Source: Eukaryota sp. TZLM1-RC (Eukaryota > Metamonada: BaSk clade). From it: DNA of 64,000 nt. The stretch lies in contig JAUPSS010000002.1 in NCBI GenBank assembly GCA_040285825.1, positions 186,001-250,000 on the forward strand, in the 5' to 3' direction. Made by a program: the position numbers and the translations under genes. Shown piece by piece: positions 1 to 11,600 of this stretch; the first letter of the stretch is position 1; each line of letters begins with the position of its first letter. The notes beneath the pieces were generated by a model. It saw only the letters and a list, made by a program, of their open reading frames with translations, searched no databases and was not told the origin of the DNA.

Positions 1-268
1 TAAGCGAGGAATGTGCTTGTACCATACGCATTAAAATCTGAAGACAGGGTGCCTTCTGAGGAAGAAATTTCTTCAAGAACCACTTGACATGAGTGCTTAA
101 GTTCGGAGTTGCGACTGGTTTTGATGAGTTTTTCTAGTGTGAGGTGCAGGAAAGTTTGCATCGGCTAGCAGCACAAATATGCAAGACAGCAGTATTCTGT
201 TGATTAATGGTGGATGAAGATGAAACAACAAAAGATGATTCAGAACATTCTTCTGTAGAAGTTTTGCC

Positions 269-630
269 TCACCTCACTTCCTCAATAAATACTAATTGTC
301 TTTGTACGACAACACCATTGAATTTATTATTATTTAAATTGTCGTAAAAAGTAATTATTAAATTGAGACATGCTCGCTGTACCATTCTCCTGGCTGTTTT
401 TCTGGCAAACATACAACGATGCACAAGACAACGATAAACTGTTGATATTGAAACTTTTTTGTTCAGTTCCCTTTCAATTATTCTGTCAATTTCTCTCAAA
501 AACAACAATGGCTTTTTTCCAACAAGAGTGTGATATATTGAATGTCATTATCATTCATTTGAATTAGTGTCATAATGGCTAGGCGTGGTTCGGTGTGGTT
601 CGGTTTCCCCTTGTTTTTTTTCAAAAAGGT
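269..630 (-). pseudogene. Tc1/mariner-like transposase relic (DNA-binding region)
   Basis: On the minus strand the residues read ERELNKKVSISTVYRCL, then ARKTARR, then QLVFIEE. This is the order seen in Tc1/mariner and IS630-type transposases: a helix-turn-helix followed by the start of the DDE domain (usually vFiDEs). The upstream part, with the first helices, is in another frame near position 510-520, so at least one frameshift separates the halves. No catalytic DDE core follows and I found no terminal repeats. This is a short dead fragment; the family call rests on motif spacing only. Confidence 0.45.
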
Positions 631-640
631 CAGAAAACCA

Positions 641-1306
641 TCTTTAAATGGTATTTGATTGACCCTAAACCTCAAAATACAAGAGGGCACAAGTTGACAT
701 TAAGAAGTGTTATTCTGAGAGCAATACACAATTATGTAGTTTTTACTGATCTGCAGTAGAAATTGTGAAGAGAATTGTCTATTGCAATACTTTTACGACT
801 TAAGTAAAGTTGAGAACAACCATTAATTAATAATGATTAATAAGTTCCAACTCTACAACTTCCACGCAATCAAAACAACTGAACACTCATCATGTAATGT
901 GAAATTGAAAAATAACCAGCGGTTTATGTGATTTTCGCTTCATTCATTATATTAAACCCATCTTATCAAATTCATTAAACTAGAAAATTGTACATTTTTA
1001 ATAGTGTTTGAGAGTGAAAATGATAATGTATTGAGCAATTCATTTTTTGAATTTTGGATTTTTTTATTCTTGGTGCAAAACTTTTGCCACCAGCCACCAG
1101 CCATTTGAGAGTATTATGTATTATAGTCAATAAATTTAACTAAAAAAATTCTAAATACTATTTTTTGGATGGTCAATGAGTTTGTTGACACTATTTTATA
1201 TTAAATGTCCAAAATAATGGTCAACTATGTTAAAGTTGAATCACCTAAAAGATGAAGTCACACAAAAAGAAGTCAATAAACCATGAAGCAAGTTTATAAA
1301 CAAGAC
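641..1306. other. intergenic, nothing recognised
   Basis: AT-rich stretch between the mariner relic and the 3' end of the MFS gene. No open frame with coding character, RNA gene or repeat was seen. Confidence 0.5.
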
Positions 1307-2728
1307 TTAGCCATTAACCACATTAGGCAAACGAAAAGCTAAAACAAAAACTAATAAATAAATAATCAAAGGCCAAACTCCAATTAAAAAAGGTGATTGA
1401 AAATAGAGAAAAAACCCAAACAGTAATCCACCACTGAGAGAACCAATCATTCTAAAAATAGAAACAGCAGAGTTCAAAGCTCCGTGAATGAGCCCCGTCT
1501 GACTGGATTTATTACAGTTGACTGTCATTGACAACGCACAAGAACCACATATCCAGCCAATAGCACAAAGAAAGATCGACAAGAACAGTACAGGCCAAGT
1601 AAGATTTTTAGAAACAAACACCGCAAAAGGACTGAGAAAATTCCCAACTCCAATACAAATTGAACCCATCATAAAAACTTTCTGTAAACTCAACCAATTC
1701 AGTAACCTCTTGAAGAACAACACTTGAAAAGATACGCATAACAGACCAAAAATTAAGAAATGGATGCCAGCTAATCGGGGTGTAAAACCCAAACCTCCTT
1801 GCTCCAAAGGTAACGTATTGAATAAAACCAAAACCACCAAAGTTGTGCCGTTTCCTAATTGATTGAAACAATAAACCAAGGAACTTTGGAGTAGAGTCTT
1901 ATCCTTGCTTATTAGCAACAAACCATTTACAAAACCCGCCTTTGACTGACATGTGGCTTTTGGATCTTCATCTGGTGAGCTGTTGAGTAAGGAGGACTCT
2001 GGTGTGATAACATCAACTTCTGAAAGCACATCTGGGGTTGCCAAAAAAGAAACCTCAGAGTTGATAACTGAGGAAACTCTCGGGATGGAAACTGATTGAC
2101 CTTGAGTTGATTGACTGACATTTGATTGAACATGTCTATTATCGTGAACGTACAACGACACAATCAAAGCTCCAAAAATTTGAAAACAGACAGCAAACAA
2201 AATAGGCAAAGAGAAAGGATCATACAAAAAACCCCAATCAACATCTAAAACCAAAACACCGCCGATTCCGCTTGCCAAGGCCCTTGCTAGAGAGAAAGCA
2301 GCAGCAGAATAAGCAAAGGACAGACAACGCAGTTTTGAATCATGTTTGGTGAGGTCTGAGATGAAAGCAGAGCAGAGAACCCACGTGGCGTTGAGGGAAT
2401 AACCAAGAATTCTAGAAATAAATATCCAATAAATGTTAGTTGAATAGGCAAGGATGGATAGAGAAAGAGCGTTTGAACTTAAACCAATCAATAATAAGAA
2501 TTTTCTAGAAACAAAATCACTGAAATGGCCGATTAAAAGAGAAGATAACATCAAACTCAGTGACACGACCCCATCAAATACACCCATTAAAGAACCAATT
2601 GTACCTTCAGTGAGTTGGAACCTTGAACGTAAGAGTTCAGGAAATATGACAGAGGGCAAGGTGATGGAGAATGCATCCACTACAATGGCAAAGAATAAAG
2701 GGGTTGTGATCTTCCAATAGTTCTGCAT
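1307..2728 (-). CDS. major facilitator superfamily transporter
   Basis: An intronless 473-residue membrane protein with about twelve hydrophobic segments, six on each side of a hydrophilic Ser/Pro/Asp-rich central loop (roughly residues 195-260). After TM2 it has GHFSDFVSRKF, a form of the MFS loop 2-3 signature G-x3-D-R-x-G-R-R/K. The family moves small solutes by the alternating-access mechanism; the sequence does not reveal the substrate. The general look is that of drug/organic-ion or zinc-induced-facilitator type porters. The chosen ATG directly precedes the first hydrophobic helix (residues 8-28). The next gene-like frame upstream is on the same strand, about 100 bp away. Confidence 0.85.
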   Translation of the reverse strand: MQNYWKITTPLFFAIVVDAFSITLPSVIFPELLRSRFQLTEGTIGSLMGVFDGVVSLSLMLSSLLIGHFSDFVSRKFLLLIGLSSNALSLSILAYSTNIYWIFISRILGYSLNATWVLCSAFISDLTKHDSKLRCLSFAYSAAAFSLARALASGIGGVLVLDVDWGFLYDPFSLPILFAVCFQIFGALIVSLYVHDNRHVQSNVSQSTQGQSVSIPRVSSVINSEVSFLATPDVLSEVDVITPESSLLNSSPDEDPKATCQSKAGFVNGLLLISKDKTLLQSSLVYCFNQLGNGTTLVVLVLFNTLPLEQGGLGFTPRLAGIHFLIFGLLCVSFQVLFFKRLLNWLSLQKVFMMGSICIGVGNFLSPFAVFVSKNLTWPVLFLSIFLCAIGWICGSCALSMTVNCNKSSQTGLIHGALNSAVSIFRMIGSLSGGLLFGFFLYFQSPFLIGVWPLIIYLLVFVLAFRLPNVVNG

Positions 2729-2835
2729 ATGATGGATTTGAAAAGAAAGAAGAAGGAAAGAAAGAGTGGGTTGGTAGAGGAATGTTCAAACCTTAGAACA
2801 AGATGGGTATATGTAAGGGTTTCAATAAGCTGAGG

Positions 2836-3111
2836 TTAGTAGTTTGGTGAAAGTGCACCAGCTGTGTGAGTAGCAGAAAACTGAACTGGAGATGGTGTTG
2901 ATAGGGAGGGCTGGGGTAATAGGAAAGAGTCATTGGGACTTGAAAGGATCGGACTGAGACCAATACGAGTGCGAGTATCATCTTGTGGTGTAGTAGTGGG
3001 GGAATGGCTGACAGGAGCGAATGATGGATTGTTGTTTATCCGTGAGCGTCTCAGTTGCTCTAAATCTTCGGCCTGTAGTTGTAAACGAGATGGAGGCATG
3101 GCGAACGACAT
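2836..3111 (-). CDS. hypothetical small hydrophilic protein, or 5' exon
   Basis: A 91-codon open frame starts MSFAMPPSRLQLQAEDLEQL. It continues Ser/Pro/Thr-rich (SPTTTPQDDTR, SLSTPSPVQ). Composition is more protein-like than the surrounding DNA, and it lies in the same orientation just upstream of the MFS gene. Close to its stop the minus strand reads CTACTAACCTCAG, a perfect yeast-type branch site plus acceptor. It could therefore be part of a spliced transcript, but I could not find a donor that keeps the frame open. No family recognised. Confidence 0.3.
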   Translation of the reverse strand: MSFAMPPSRLQLQAEDLEQLRRSRINNNPSFAPVSHSPTTTPQDDTRTRIGLSPILSSPNDSFLLPQPSLSTPSPVQFSATHTAGALSPNY

Positions 3112-3259
3112 TTGTTTGTCAAAGAGAAATGAAACAAAGAGGCTTTGTCAAAGACCACATTAATGACATTCATTGAACTCTCAACAAAATAAGGTTAAAA
3201 TTCATTGAAACAAGACTTAAATACAAAAAAAGAATTGTTCTACTAATAGTCACATTTAT

Positions 3260-3745
3260 TGAGCATGCACACTTAATTAAATTAATTCATAACTAATGGG
3301 ACGAATATCATTGAACCAAGATTTCCTCTAGAAAATCTTGATCTGCTTGCTGTCTAGCTAAAGCTTCTCTTATTCGATTGAAAAACCGAGGTAATGTATT
3401 AATAATGGCAAATTGAATCCGAAAACGCCATAAAAAAATATCAAATCTTTTCATTGTTGTTTCTTGAACCATATTTTGGAAGTCATTCAAAAGTTTCTGC
3501 TTCAACTGATAATCTTTCGTTTATCAAAAATGAGAAAGCAATAAAAACTAGCTGTGTATTTTTACCAGCATTAGCTTTTTCAATAACTTTATCATATTTT
3601 CTATGTTTTTCTTTTGCTTTAAAATCAAGAGCACTCACAGGATTAAGTTTTCTTCTATGAACCAAAGTATTATTTGCAACATTACATGACACCTATCACA
3701 GTATACATCACCTCTATCATCAGAACCAAAATCATTTAGTACAAA
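3260..3745 (-). mobile_element. non-LTR retrotransposon subfamily A, 3' fragment
   Basis: Minus-strand copy of the 3' end of the element at 8674-11940. It encodes the C-terminal stretch KRFDIFLWRFRIQFAIINTL...ARQQADQDFLEEILVQ and includes the conserved 3' UTR (rc of TTAGTTATGA...GTGCAAATTCAATAAAT). Frameshifts, and a deletion of about 60 nt just before the conserved RGDVYCDW segment, show it is dead. Confidence 0.85.
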
Positions 3746-3789
3746 ACACTTTCATTATTAAAAAAAATTCATTTTTCCAACGAGAAATT

Positions 3790-3858
3790 AAACAACGAGC
3801 TTAAAAATCTAAATCTTTATATCCCAAATCAGCCAGAAAGAATTGACTGGAAGTTTAT
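3790..3858 (-). repeat. non-LTR subfamily D 3' UTR fragment
   Basis: The stretch TATCCCAAATCAGCCAGAAAG...TTGACTGGAAG matches the reverse complement of the 3' UTR of subfamily D elements (for example near 43240 on the plus strand, and 43740 on the minus strand). It directly abuts the Ty3 relic that follows. Confidence 0.6.
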
Positions 3859-4190
3859 TTTTTGACATAGTCTACAAACCAGGTGAGAACAACCACTGGG
3901 CAGATGTGCTATCGAGGAATGTCGATCCTGATCAAGACGAGGAAGCTCCATCAATTTGTGGCATAAATATACCAAATACTTTACTCTCAAATTATGAGAT
4001 ACCATACTAGCTGATACCATACTAGCTGATGACACTGAGGAACATGAAGATAACCCCTCAATTTCATCTCTAAGTAGACAACAAGACTTACCTATTTTTT
4101 TCTTGGTGATTCTCACAGATAAGATCTGAACAACAAATAGCAAAAAATATTAATGATGCTTTATTCAAAATTAATTCTAGATGAAAATAC

Positions 4191-6045
4191 CAGAGTGGCA
4201 CCTTTTTGCTTGCACGAATGAAAAAAACGCACTTTTGGAAAAAACGCATTTTTTTTTGTTGATTTGGAGTACCATTGTTTAAACGAAATTCTCGTTACTC
4301 TAATACCGCCTCATTTATTCTTCTCCTCTTCTGTCATACCTCGCAAACGAGACATCGCTTGGGATTACGTTATAGAACTTTCATGTTATGACTCTGACTC
4401 AGATTGTACAATAAATCTTAATTTACCCGAAGTTATCCCTATTGAAAAAAATTACACACACCAATGTGTTTATTGCTCGTTGAAGTACACTCCAGGTTCC
4501 GCTACACGCATCAAAGACCACATTGTGGGAGTTCCACCAGGAGAGAGAAGCAACATCTCTGTTTGCATGGAGGCTCTCCGAAAAACAATAATGAAACCTT
4601 TAAATACTCAGCTTAGCACACTATCTCTTTCTGCAAAAAAAACGGCTCTTTTTTATATCTGAAGGTACTCCTATCAAAAAAACCATTAGATACATTTATT
4701 TCTAATGGGAAATTGAAAGCCGCAAGAACAGCTGTTGGTGACTTTTTCTATGGCTGTGGGATACCATTGCGCATCATTAGAAGTAAGTGGTTTTGAAAAA
4801 TGATCAAAGCAAGTGCCGCAGCAGCCCCATCTGTCCAAAAAATCGGTTATATTGCTTTACGTACTACCATGCTCGATAACCGTTACGAAGATGCAGTCGC
4901 AGAAAGAAAAGCAGCCATCAACAACATTTTTGATATTGGATGCACAGTAATGGCAGACTTGTTCATTTCAGTGTAAAAACATTCATTGACTGGTATCATG
5001 GCATCAACAGGTAACTCGGTATTACACTTGAAAACAGTCCATAACGATGCCGTGTCACAAAATGGTGATTTCCTAAAAGAGGTTTCAGAACAGGTAATCG
5101 GTGAGTTAAAAGTCGTCAACATCGTGACGGACCAAATATCTGCTTATGTAAATGCTGAAATCAGGCTTAAACTAGTTGATTGTAATACGCCATTGTCAGC
5201 AGAAGTTTTCTTTTAATAGAAGAGGCTAAAATAGAAATGATTAATTATGAGGGAATCATTATCACCGACGAGAGGAAGAATCTAATCATTGCAGCGTTTG
5301 ATGACCAAACCAGTCAATTAATAACCGATTTCTACGTTGCTTCTGCGATGCTGAACCCAAAAAATTATCTTCCTGAAAGACTAAATTTTCCTGAACGTTT
5401 ATTTGATGTGAGTAAATTCCAAAATTTTGTGTTAAAAACAACCAGTTACAACAGTGATTAGGCACTAGACCTACTGCGTCAATTGTCTGTTTTTTAGGGA
5501 TTCAATAATCACACGAGTTTTGGAAGGCCCTTAGCATTAGCAGGAAGAGAGAAAGAAAATTTTAATGCTATGATCTGATGGCAGCAGAGTAATTATGACG
5601 CACCTGAGCTTAAAAAACTGGCATTAAGAGTGGTGTCCCAATTTGTGTCTGCTTCTGCCGTTGAGAGATTGTGGAGTCTACATGACTCGATTCATTCTAA
5701 GCGTAAAAATAGACTCACCGAAGAGCGTGTAGACAAGTTAATAGCAGTGTATAATTTTCTGACAAGTTGTCCTCAAGAAGAAGATTGTGAAGAAGACAAC
5801 AAGACGGAAGAGTGTATCGAAGTATTGAATGTTTGCTGTCACTTGTTTGAAGAAATAGATTGAAAATCTTAGTTTCTTAGGCAATGAACTGATCTATTGT
5901 TGGTGTTTTAGTTTTACAATAAATTATAGTTGCAATGTGTGTACTTGTTACATTTAGTATAAAATTTCATCCAAAGTTAGGATATTCATTCGGAAAAAAC
6001 GCATCTCTGACAAAAAAACGCGTTTTCGTTGGGGGTGCAACTCTG
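4191..6045 (+). mobile_element. hAT-family DNA transposon with TIRs and 8-bp target duplication
   Basis: The left end is CAGAGTGGCACC and the right end, read as reverse complement, is CAGAGTTGCACC: an 11/12 terminal inverted repeat beginning CAGAG, as hAT ends do. The flanks are GAAAATAC (4183-4190) and GAAAATAT (6046-6053), a 7/8 match to an 8-bp target duplication, the hAT hallmark. Subterminal AAAAAACGCA-type motifs recur inside both ends. The element is about 1.85 kb and interrupts the gypsy relic between RNase H and integrase. The internal transposase is broken, so it is non-autonomous now. Confidence 0.85.
4264..5863 (+). pseudogene. hAT transposase pseudogene (BED finger, DUF659-like, dimerisation domain)
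   Basis: Three pieces are visible in successive frames. Near 4460-4565 there is a BED-type zinc finger (CVYCSLKY...RIKDHIVG...C). At 4986-5216 the stretch ELKVVNIVTDQISAYVNAE resembles the DUF659-type hAT core with its catalytic Asp. At 5630-5760 is the C-terminal hAT dimerisation region (SASAVERLWSLHDSIHSKRK followed by NRLTEERVDKL). Stops and frameshifts near 4660, 4970, 5215 and 5461 separate them. It lies wholly inside the TIR-bounded element. Confidence 0.75.
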
Positions 6046-7151
6046 GAAAATATTCAAATTTGGAAAAATAATAGAAACAAAATATTAATTCAGTTTCAGA
6101 AAACATGCATTGTTATTGAATGGTTTGGTTCAATTTGGTCACCCGAACAAAAACGATAGTTTACACAAACTATCCAAAAGTGATTTTTACAGGCCTAATA
6201 TGAGAAAAATTCTAATAAACCATATCAAAAGATGCCCAACTTGACAAAAAACGGCTCCAGTAAAAAGATCAAACACACCTTTCACAGGATTTGTATGAGC
6301 AGATTGTCCATTTGCAAGACTAAACGTCGACACAATTGGACCTCTCTGATTACTGATAACGAAGAAAACTAATATATATTAGTATTTGTAGATTCTTTTC
6401 CTGAATATAAAATTTTAGTCCCTCTTGAAGAACTCAATGCTTTGAAAACCGCAGATGCTTTGACTTGAAAAGTTTGCGCCATCTTCGGCATATTAATGTT
6501 CGCCAATGAGACTTTCAAATTGGTGTGTAATAGATTAGCTATTGAGGTGAGTAACTCAATACCCAACTATTAAGAAAGTAATGGACTGGTAGAACGTAAA
6601 CATAAAGACGTTCTTCAATGTTTAAGGAAACTATAAATGGAATGGACCATTCTTAGTTATTGACATTCACTCCAAATCCACTTTATTATTAAAGAATTTT
6701 ATCATTGGCACCGAATTAAAAGCTTCTAAGAAAGATTGTAAAATCTATAACGCTGAAAATCCACACGATATTGAATTCCTGAAAAAAATCGCAGCAGGCG
6801 ATGCTGAAAAACATGCTATAGAGAAAATCCTCTCAGAGTGTAGCTCTGACTCAAATAGTTTCTGTACTGTTCAATGGTTTGGCGGTGAGGCAGCAGAACA
6901 GCCTCTCCATTCGATTAAACACTCAGAAGCTTATAAGTTGTTTAGTAAGTATAAAAAGAAAATTGGTAAACGTACTTCTGGCCAAAGTAGAGGTACCTCC
7001 AATGAGTCTATAGCCCTTAAGAGGCCGAGACATAGTAATAGAATTAGGAAGCGTAGCTGATTCTCAGAATTTTTAGATGTTAATAGTTATTTGTTTATAG
7101 TTTAGTTTCATATTTATATAAGCTGATTTCTTTTGATAAGGGAAGAATCAG

Positions 7152-7228
7152 TGTTGGCGCCCTGAAGCTTATATAATATGGATAGAAAATTGATCAACTT
7201 TATTGAAACTTCACAACTTGAGGCAACA
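7152..7228 (+). repeat. 3' LTR of the degenerate gypsy element
   Basis: The 77-bp sequence begins TGTTGGCGCCCTGAAGC and ends GAGGCAACA, a TGTTG/CAACA inverted terminal repeat. It follows a polypurine tract. The 95-bp LTRs of the non-autonomous elements at 44781-46278 and 57203-58701 share the same start, middle and end, so they belong to one LTR family. Confidence 0.7.
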
Positions 7229-7792
7229 GAAGATGCTTTCTGATACTCTACTTTCTCTTAAATATCATATGAAAGAGTTGCGTCTAGTTGTTTTGTTTTC
7301 GGACAGATGCATCAGTTAACTGTTTATTTATAAGTTGTTTAATAAATATATTTACTTAAAAACAACAGTTTTACTCAGGTTATAATAGTCCGATTGCTTT
7401 CTGACTCAGGACAATAAGAAGAGATGTAGATTTCCACAGATGAGGAATATACTCCATTAATAATAAATGAATTTTCATTATCATTTTAGTTTGATCTCTG
7501 GAGAACTGAATTCAATTGTGGACCTTTAGATTATCTTGATTCGAAAACCAAGATAGTGCTTTAGGATTATGATATCTGTTAATACTGCTATAGAACCACT
7601 TAAGATGATAAAACAAAACAAACGATGCGATGAATAACGTTGAATCTTATCCATCCATTAATCCTTCTGTAATTGTTTAATTTTAAGCTGACAAAAACAA
7701 GTGGTAACAAAAAGAATTTGAGCTAATTACAACACATACACTGTAGACTTTACAGTAACATCAGCTGGTGATTCAATTTTATCTCTATCCAT
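7229..7792. other. intergenic, nothing recognised
   Basis: AT-rich region between the LTR and the elongin-A-like gene. It presumably contains that gene's promoter. No conserved motif or coding frame could be supported. Confidence 0.45.
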
Positions 7793-8275
7793 ATGATTCA
7801 AACGCTAGGGAACCTTGCTGAGCTGGCAGTACTGGAACTTCAAAACGAATTGACCTTTTTGGGGAACATTGAACCTTCGTTACTGGATAATGTTGTTTCC
7901 AAAATGCAACGTTCAAACTTTAAAAGAATCTTCCAACAAAACCCCTGTCTTCAAAATCATTTCGATCATGTTTGGCAGTCGATTTGCATCGAAGAATTCC
8001 CACAAAGGACAAGAACTTTGGTCAACAATCGAGGGCCTCCAGCAAGTTGGGCAAGTTTCTATTTTAGACTTGAATTTGAAAGAGAAAAACTGGCAAAACT
8101 GAGGATTCAGCGACTTAACGACAAGAAGTCTATCACAATCATAGAACGTGCACCAACTATTTTGAGAGTAGATCAGCAACCGTCCAGAATTGTCAGAAAC
8201 CCATCAAAAAAAAGACATCCTCTATTTACTCAGAAGCATAATCAGTACATATCTCTTGCCAGGCGAAAAAAATGA
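7793..8275 (+). CDS. elongin-A-like protein (RNA polymerase II elongation/ubiquitin ligase adaptor)
   Basis: A 160-residue protein whose residues about 5-110 follow the elongin A (TCEB3) domain: an N-terminal helix in the BC-box position (TLGNLAELAVLEL), then IGxx-type text GNIEPSLLDNVVSKM, then LQNHFDHVWQSICIEEFP and the diagnostic PASWASFYFRLEFEREKLAKL. In other eukaryotes this region binds elongin C and acts as an F-box-like adaptor of a Cullin ligase that ubiquitinates stalled Pol II, and it stimulates elongation. The C-terminal 45 residues are basic and could be nuclear-localising. The usual BC-box cysteine is not evident. No N-terminal TFIIS-like domain, as in short fungal and protist versions. 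It is a single intact gene between transposons. Confidence 0.7.
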   Translation: MIQTLGNLAELAVLELQNELTFLGNIEPSLLDNVVSKMQRSNFKRIFQQNPCLQNHFDHVWQSICIEEFPQRTRTLVNNRGPPASWASFYFRLEFEREKLAKLRIQRLNDKKSITIIERAPTILRVDQQPSRIVRNPSKKRHPLFTQKHNQYISLARRKK

Positions 8276-8673
8276 GGTTGTTGAAATGCACCAACGTCCT
8301 TACAGTAAATGTTATGGTAGTTTTTATTTATTTTTAAATCTTTCCACGACCTATAGAAAATCAGAAAATGCTGCAGATTCACATTGTTTGTTGTTAAATT
8401 TACAGTTCCAATATAACAAATAAATAAAATAGAACTACTGAAAAAACTGAAAAAATTGAATAGAACTGTGACAAAGACGGAGCCCTGTGATTTGAGATCT
8501 ATTTTATTGAATTAAATGACCATTATTGATCAAAGGAATAGTATTTTGTCTACTTGAACGAAATCTAAGTTTACTAATACGATATAGTATAATTTTTTTT
8601 TCTTCCTCTACATATAACCGTTTAACTTAAAACCTGGCTGAACCGAGATCATTGCTTCTCTTCTTTCTTGTTG
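8276..8673. other. 3' flank of the elongin-A-like gene and probable 5' region of the non-LTR element
   Basis: AT-rich and non-coding. The boundary between gene flank and retrotransposon 5' UTR cannot be located because no second copy reaches this far upstream. Confidence 0.4.
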
Positions 8674-11600
8674 ATGTCTGAATCAGTTTCTGATTCTAAT
8701 GGAGTCAAAAGAAAGAACGATAGTCAACAAGATGCTCAAGACGTCCTTTCCACCTCTCCTCCTCAACCTCTTCTCTCTTCATTTTTGGACAAAAAAAATT
8801 CTGATCAAGAATTTTTAGACAATCACGATGAAAAAAAAGTTTGTTCAAAAACAAAGCCACGCTCCTACAGATGCTCAAAGTGTCGACAACAGGGACATAA
8901 TGCTCGAACATGCCCCAATGTTGGAAAAAATGATGCGGCAAATTCTGAAACAAAATGTAAAAGAAAATTTATTAGAAGGAAAGAGTCTAAGGTAGAACCC
9001 ATAAATAATGCTCCACAAGTTGTTGCAAAACCAGTTAGCAATCGATTGAAGCACAAAACTTGCAACACTTGTGGTATTTCTTTTAGAAAAAATGCAAAGG
9101 AAAAACTTCTGATCGCTGCTTGAAATGCCGCATAGTTGATAACTACCATCCTCCTATAAGAATACCTCAAGAAATTCATCCGACCAAATGCAATGAATTT
9201 GCTTTCGTTTTTCAAAGATTTTTGGATCAATTATGTAAAGGAAAGTATGCTATCAATATTATTTGGGAATTTTTTGGTTCTTTTTGTCCTCCTTTTGAAC
9301 AAAATTTTGTTAATATTTCCGAAGATTTAACCAATATAGCACCGAGAAATCAGTCATCCGAGAAATTAAGTAAACTTTTTGAAGACAAATGCTTTGACAA
9401 CAAATGGTCCAAGGCTTTGTCAGCTTTAAGTCCCGGAGTCAAAGCACCGAACAATGAAAATACAGTAGATAAACTGAAAATACTTCATCCTTATGAAGAC
9501 CCTGTTATGGATCAAAATTTTTACGGCACATACTGGGAAAATTATCCATTGATGCCATCAGAAGTTTTTTCGGTTATCAAAAAGAGACCTCGTGGTAAGT
9601 CTGCCGGACTTTCTGGTATTACTATTGATCATGTAAAAGCCGCGATTATTTCTTCAGAAGATTGCCTTGGTTTATTGACCAAATTTTTCAACCAAATATT
9701 ATCTGGTCAACGCAAGTACCCAGAAGAATTAAGAAGTTCTCGTTTGACTGCACTTGTCAAAAATTCAAAAATGGATGTTCGTCCTATTGCAGTCTCTGAG
9801 AGCTTACATAATATTTTTTTCTGCGTGTTGCTTAAGCAGGTTCAATGAAAAAGCTAAAAAGATTTTATTACCCTTTCAATATGGTATAAATACTACAGAT
9901 GGAGTCTCTTCAGCGATTTTTGCTACTGATGTCTTATTTCGTCAAAATGAATCCAATGTTTGCATGTCATTGGATTTTAGTAATGCTTTCAATTCGCTAA
10001 GTCGTCGCAGTATCCATGGTGCTCTATTGCAATATATGCCAGAATTAATACCATATTTTCAATCAACATATTGCACATATTCTAATTTACATTTTGGTAA
10101 CAACATTTTGATTTCATCAAGTGGCGTAAAGCAAGGAGATCCGTTAGGACCTCTTTTGTTTTGTTTGGCCATTCATCCTATTCTACTGCAAATTCAAGAG
10201 ATGTTTCCTTCACTAAAAATGATTGCATATATGGATGATGTTGTGCTTATTGGTGAATTAAATATTGTGAAAAAAAGCAACTGTATGTTTTAAAGAATTA
10301 TTTACCAAAATTGGTCTCCGACTTAATTTACTTAAATGTGTTTTGTTATCGAATTCTCCAGTTTCCACAATAATTGATGATATTGAAATTCAAGCCAAAT
10401 TATATTCAATTGATGCTATTCGTCATTTGGGTTCGTTTTTAGGAAATAATGATGAAATTACCAAAAATTGTTTGAAAAGTTGAACTCAATTTCTGACAAA
10501 ATTGACCGAATGATGAATTTAGATATAAAAAAACACATCAAATTTACCATTATAAGACTGTGTTTTAGTTCCAATTTTAATCATATATTTCGATCTACAA
10601 ATCCTCTCGTCACTAGACCTTTGGCTCAAAAGTTTAATGAGTTACGTGCAAAAGTTCTGTCTCAATTACTGGGATGTAAAATGTTTCAAATTCCAGATCA
10701 TGCTTACCTTAGTCCACATCATGGTGGTTTAGGGTGGACGAAGGCTTCTATTCTTACCTCGTGTGCTTTTGTTGGTGGATGCAGAAATGCAATCTTTGAG
10801 TTCTCCGAAAGATTTGCAGATTGGGAAGATTTATTGATGACAACGCAAAGTTCCACTGTTTTTGCATTAAATGAAGAAATTTCAAGAATTGATGTAGAAA
10901 AATGGGGTCGATGTTTTCCCCAATCATTCAATGGCAATATTCCAGAAAAAAATGTTTTAAATTTGAAGTACACTCTTCGAACATTACAGAAAAGATTGAC
11001 TGGAATGTATGAAAAAGATCTTTATAATAATATTTGCAGCTCGGCTGTTTTAAATCAAGATCTTCACTCATTGTTATTGGAAAAGGGTGTTTGTGAAAAC
11101 AAGGTGTCAGATTCTTCACTTTTTGTAACCATTGTACCACGAAGATTTGGATTGTGTGCTACTAATGAAGCATTTGTAACAAAAATGAGATTATATTTGA
11201 ACATCCCCATTAACCAATTATTATCAAAAGAAAAATGTATTTGTTCGAATTCACCTCAACTCACTTTGCGCCATGCTCTAAATTGCTCTAAATTGATAAC
11301 TTATCGTTCTTCATTACATGATGCTGTTAGAGACACTGTTTTCAATATGGCACAAACTGCAAGGATATCGTGTATCAAAGAGCCCCTGCTGAAAGAAACA
11401 CTTTCTCTGAATAATTTTAGTTCTGATGATAGAGGTGATGTATACTGTGATTGGATTGATAATTCTGAAGCTATTGTTGACTTTGTCTCATGTAATGTTG
11501 CAAACGATACTTTGGTTCACAGAAGAAAACTTAATCCTGTGGCTGCTCTGGATTTTTAAAGCAAAGAAAAACATAGAAAATATGATAAAGAAATTGAAGA

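Larger units (their letters stand above)
3861..7228 (+). mobile_element. degenerate Ty3/gypsy (chromovirus-like) element, 5' truncated, split by a hAT element
   Basis: Plus-strand pieces appear in pol order. First comes the end of RNase H (GENNHWADVLSRNVD, about 3890-3935, parallel to GEENYWADMLSRLVD at 24720). After the hAT insertion comes the integrase zinc region (FYRPNMRKILINHIKRCPT, about 6190-6240). Next are an integrase core relic (DCPFARLNVDTIGPL; SNGLVERKHKDVLQ) and the C-terminal tail with IAAGDAEKHAIEKILSE and TVQWFGGEA (about 6800-6900). This tail is a chromodomain-like module shared with the intact relative at 29000-29200. Several stops and frameshifts. A polypurine tract GATAAGGGAAGAA precedes the LTR at 7152. 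No 5' LTR, gag or RT remains. Confidence 0.8.
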
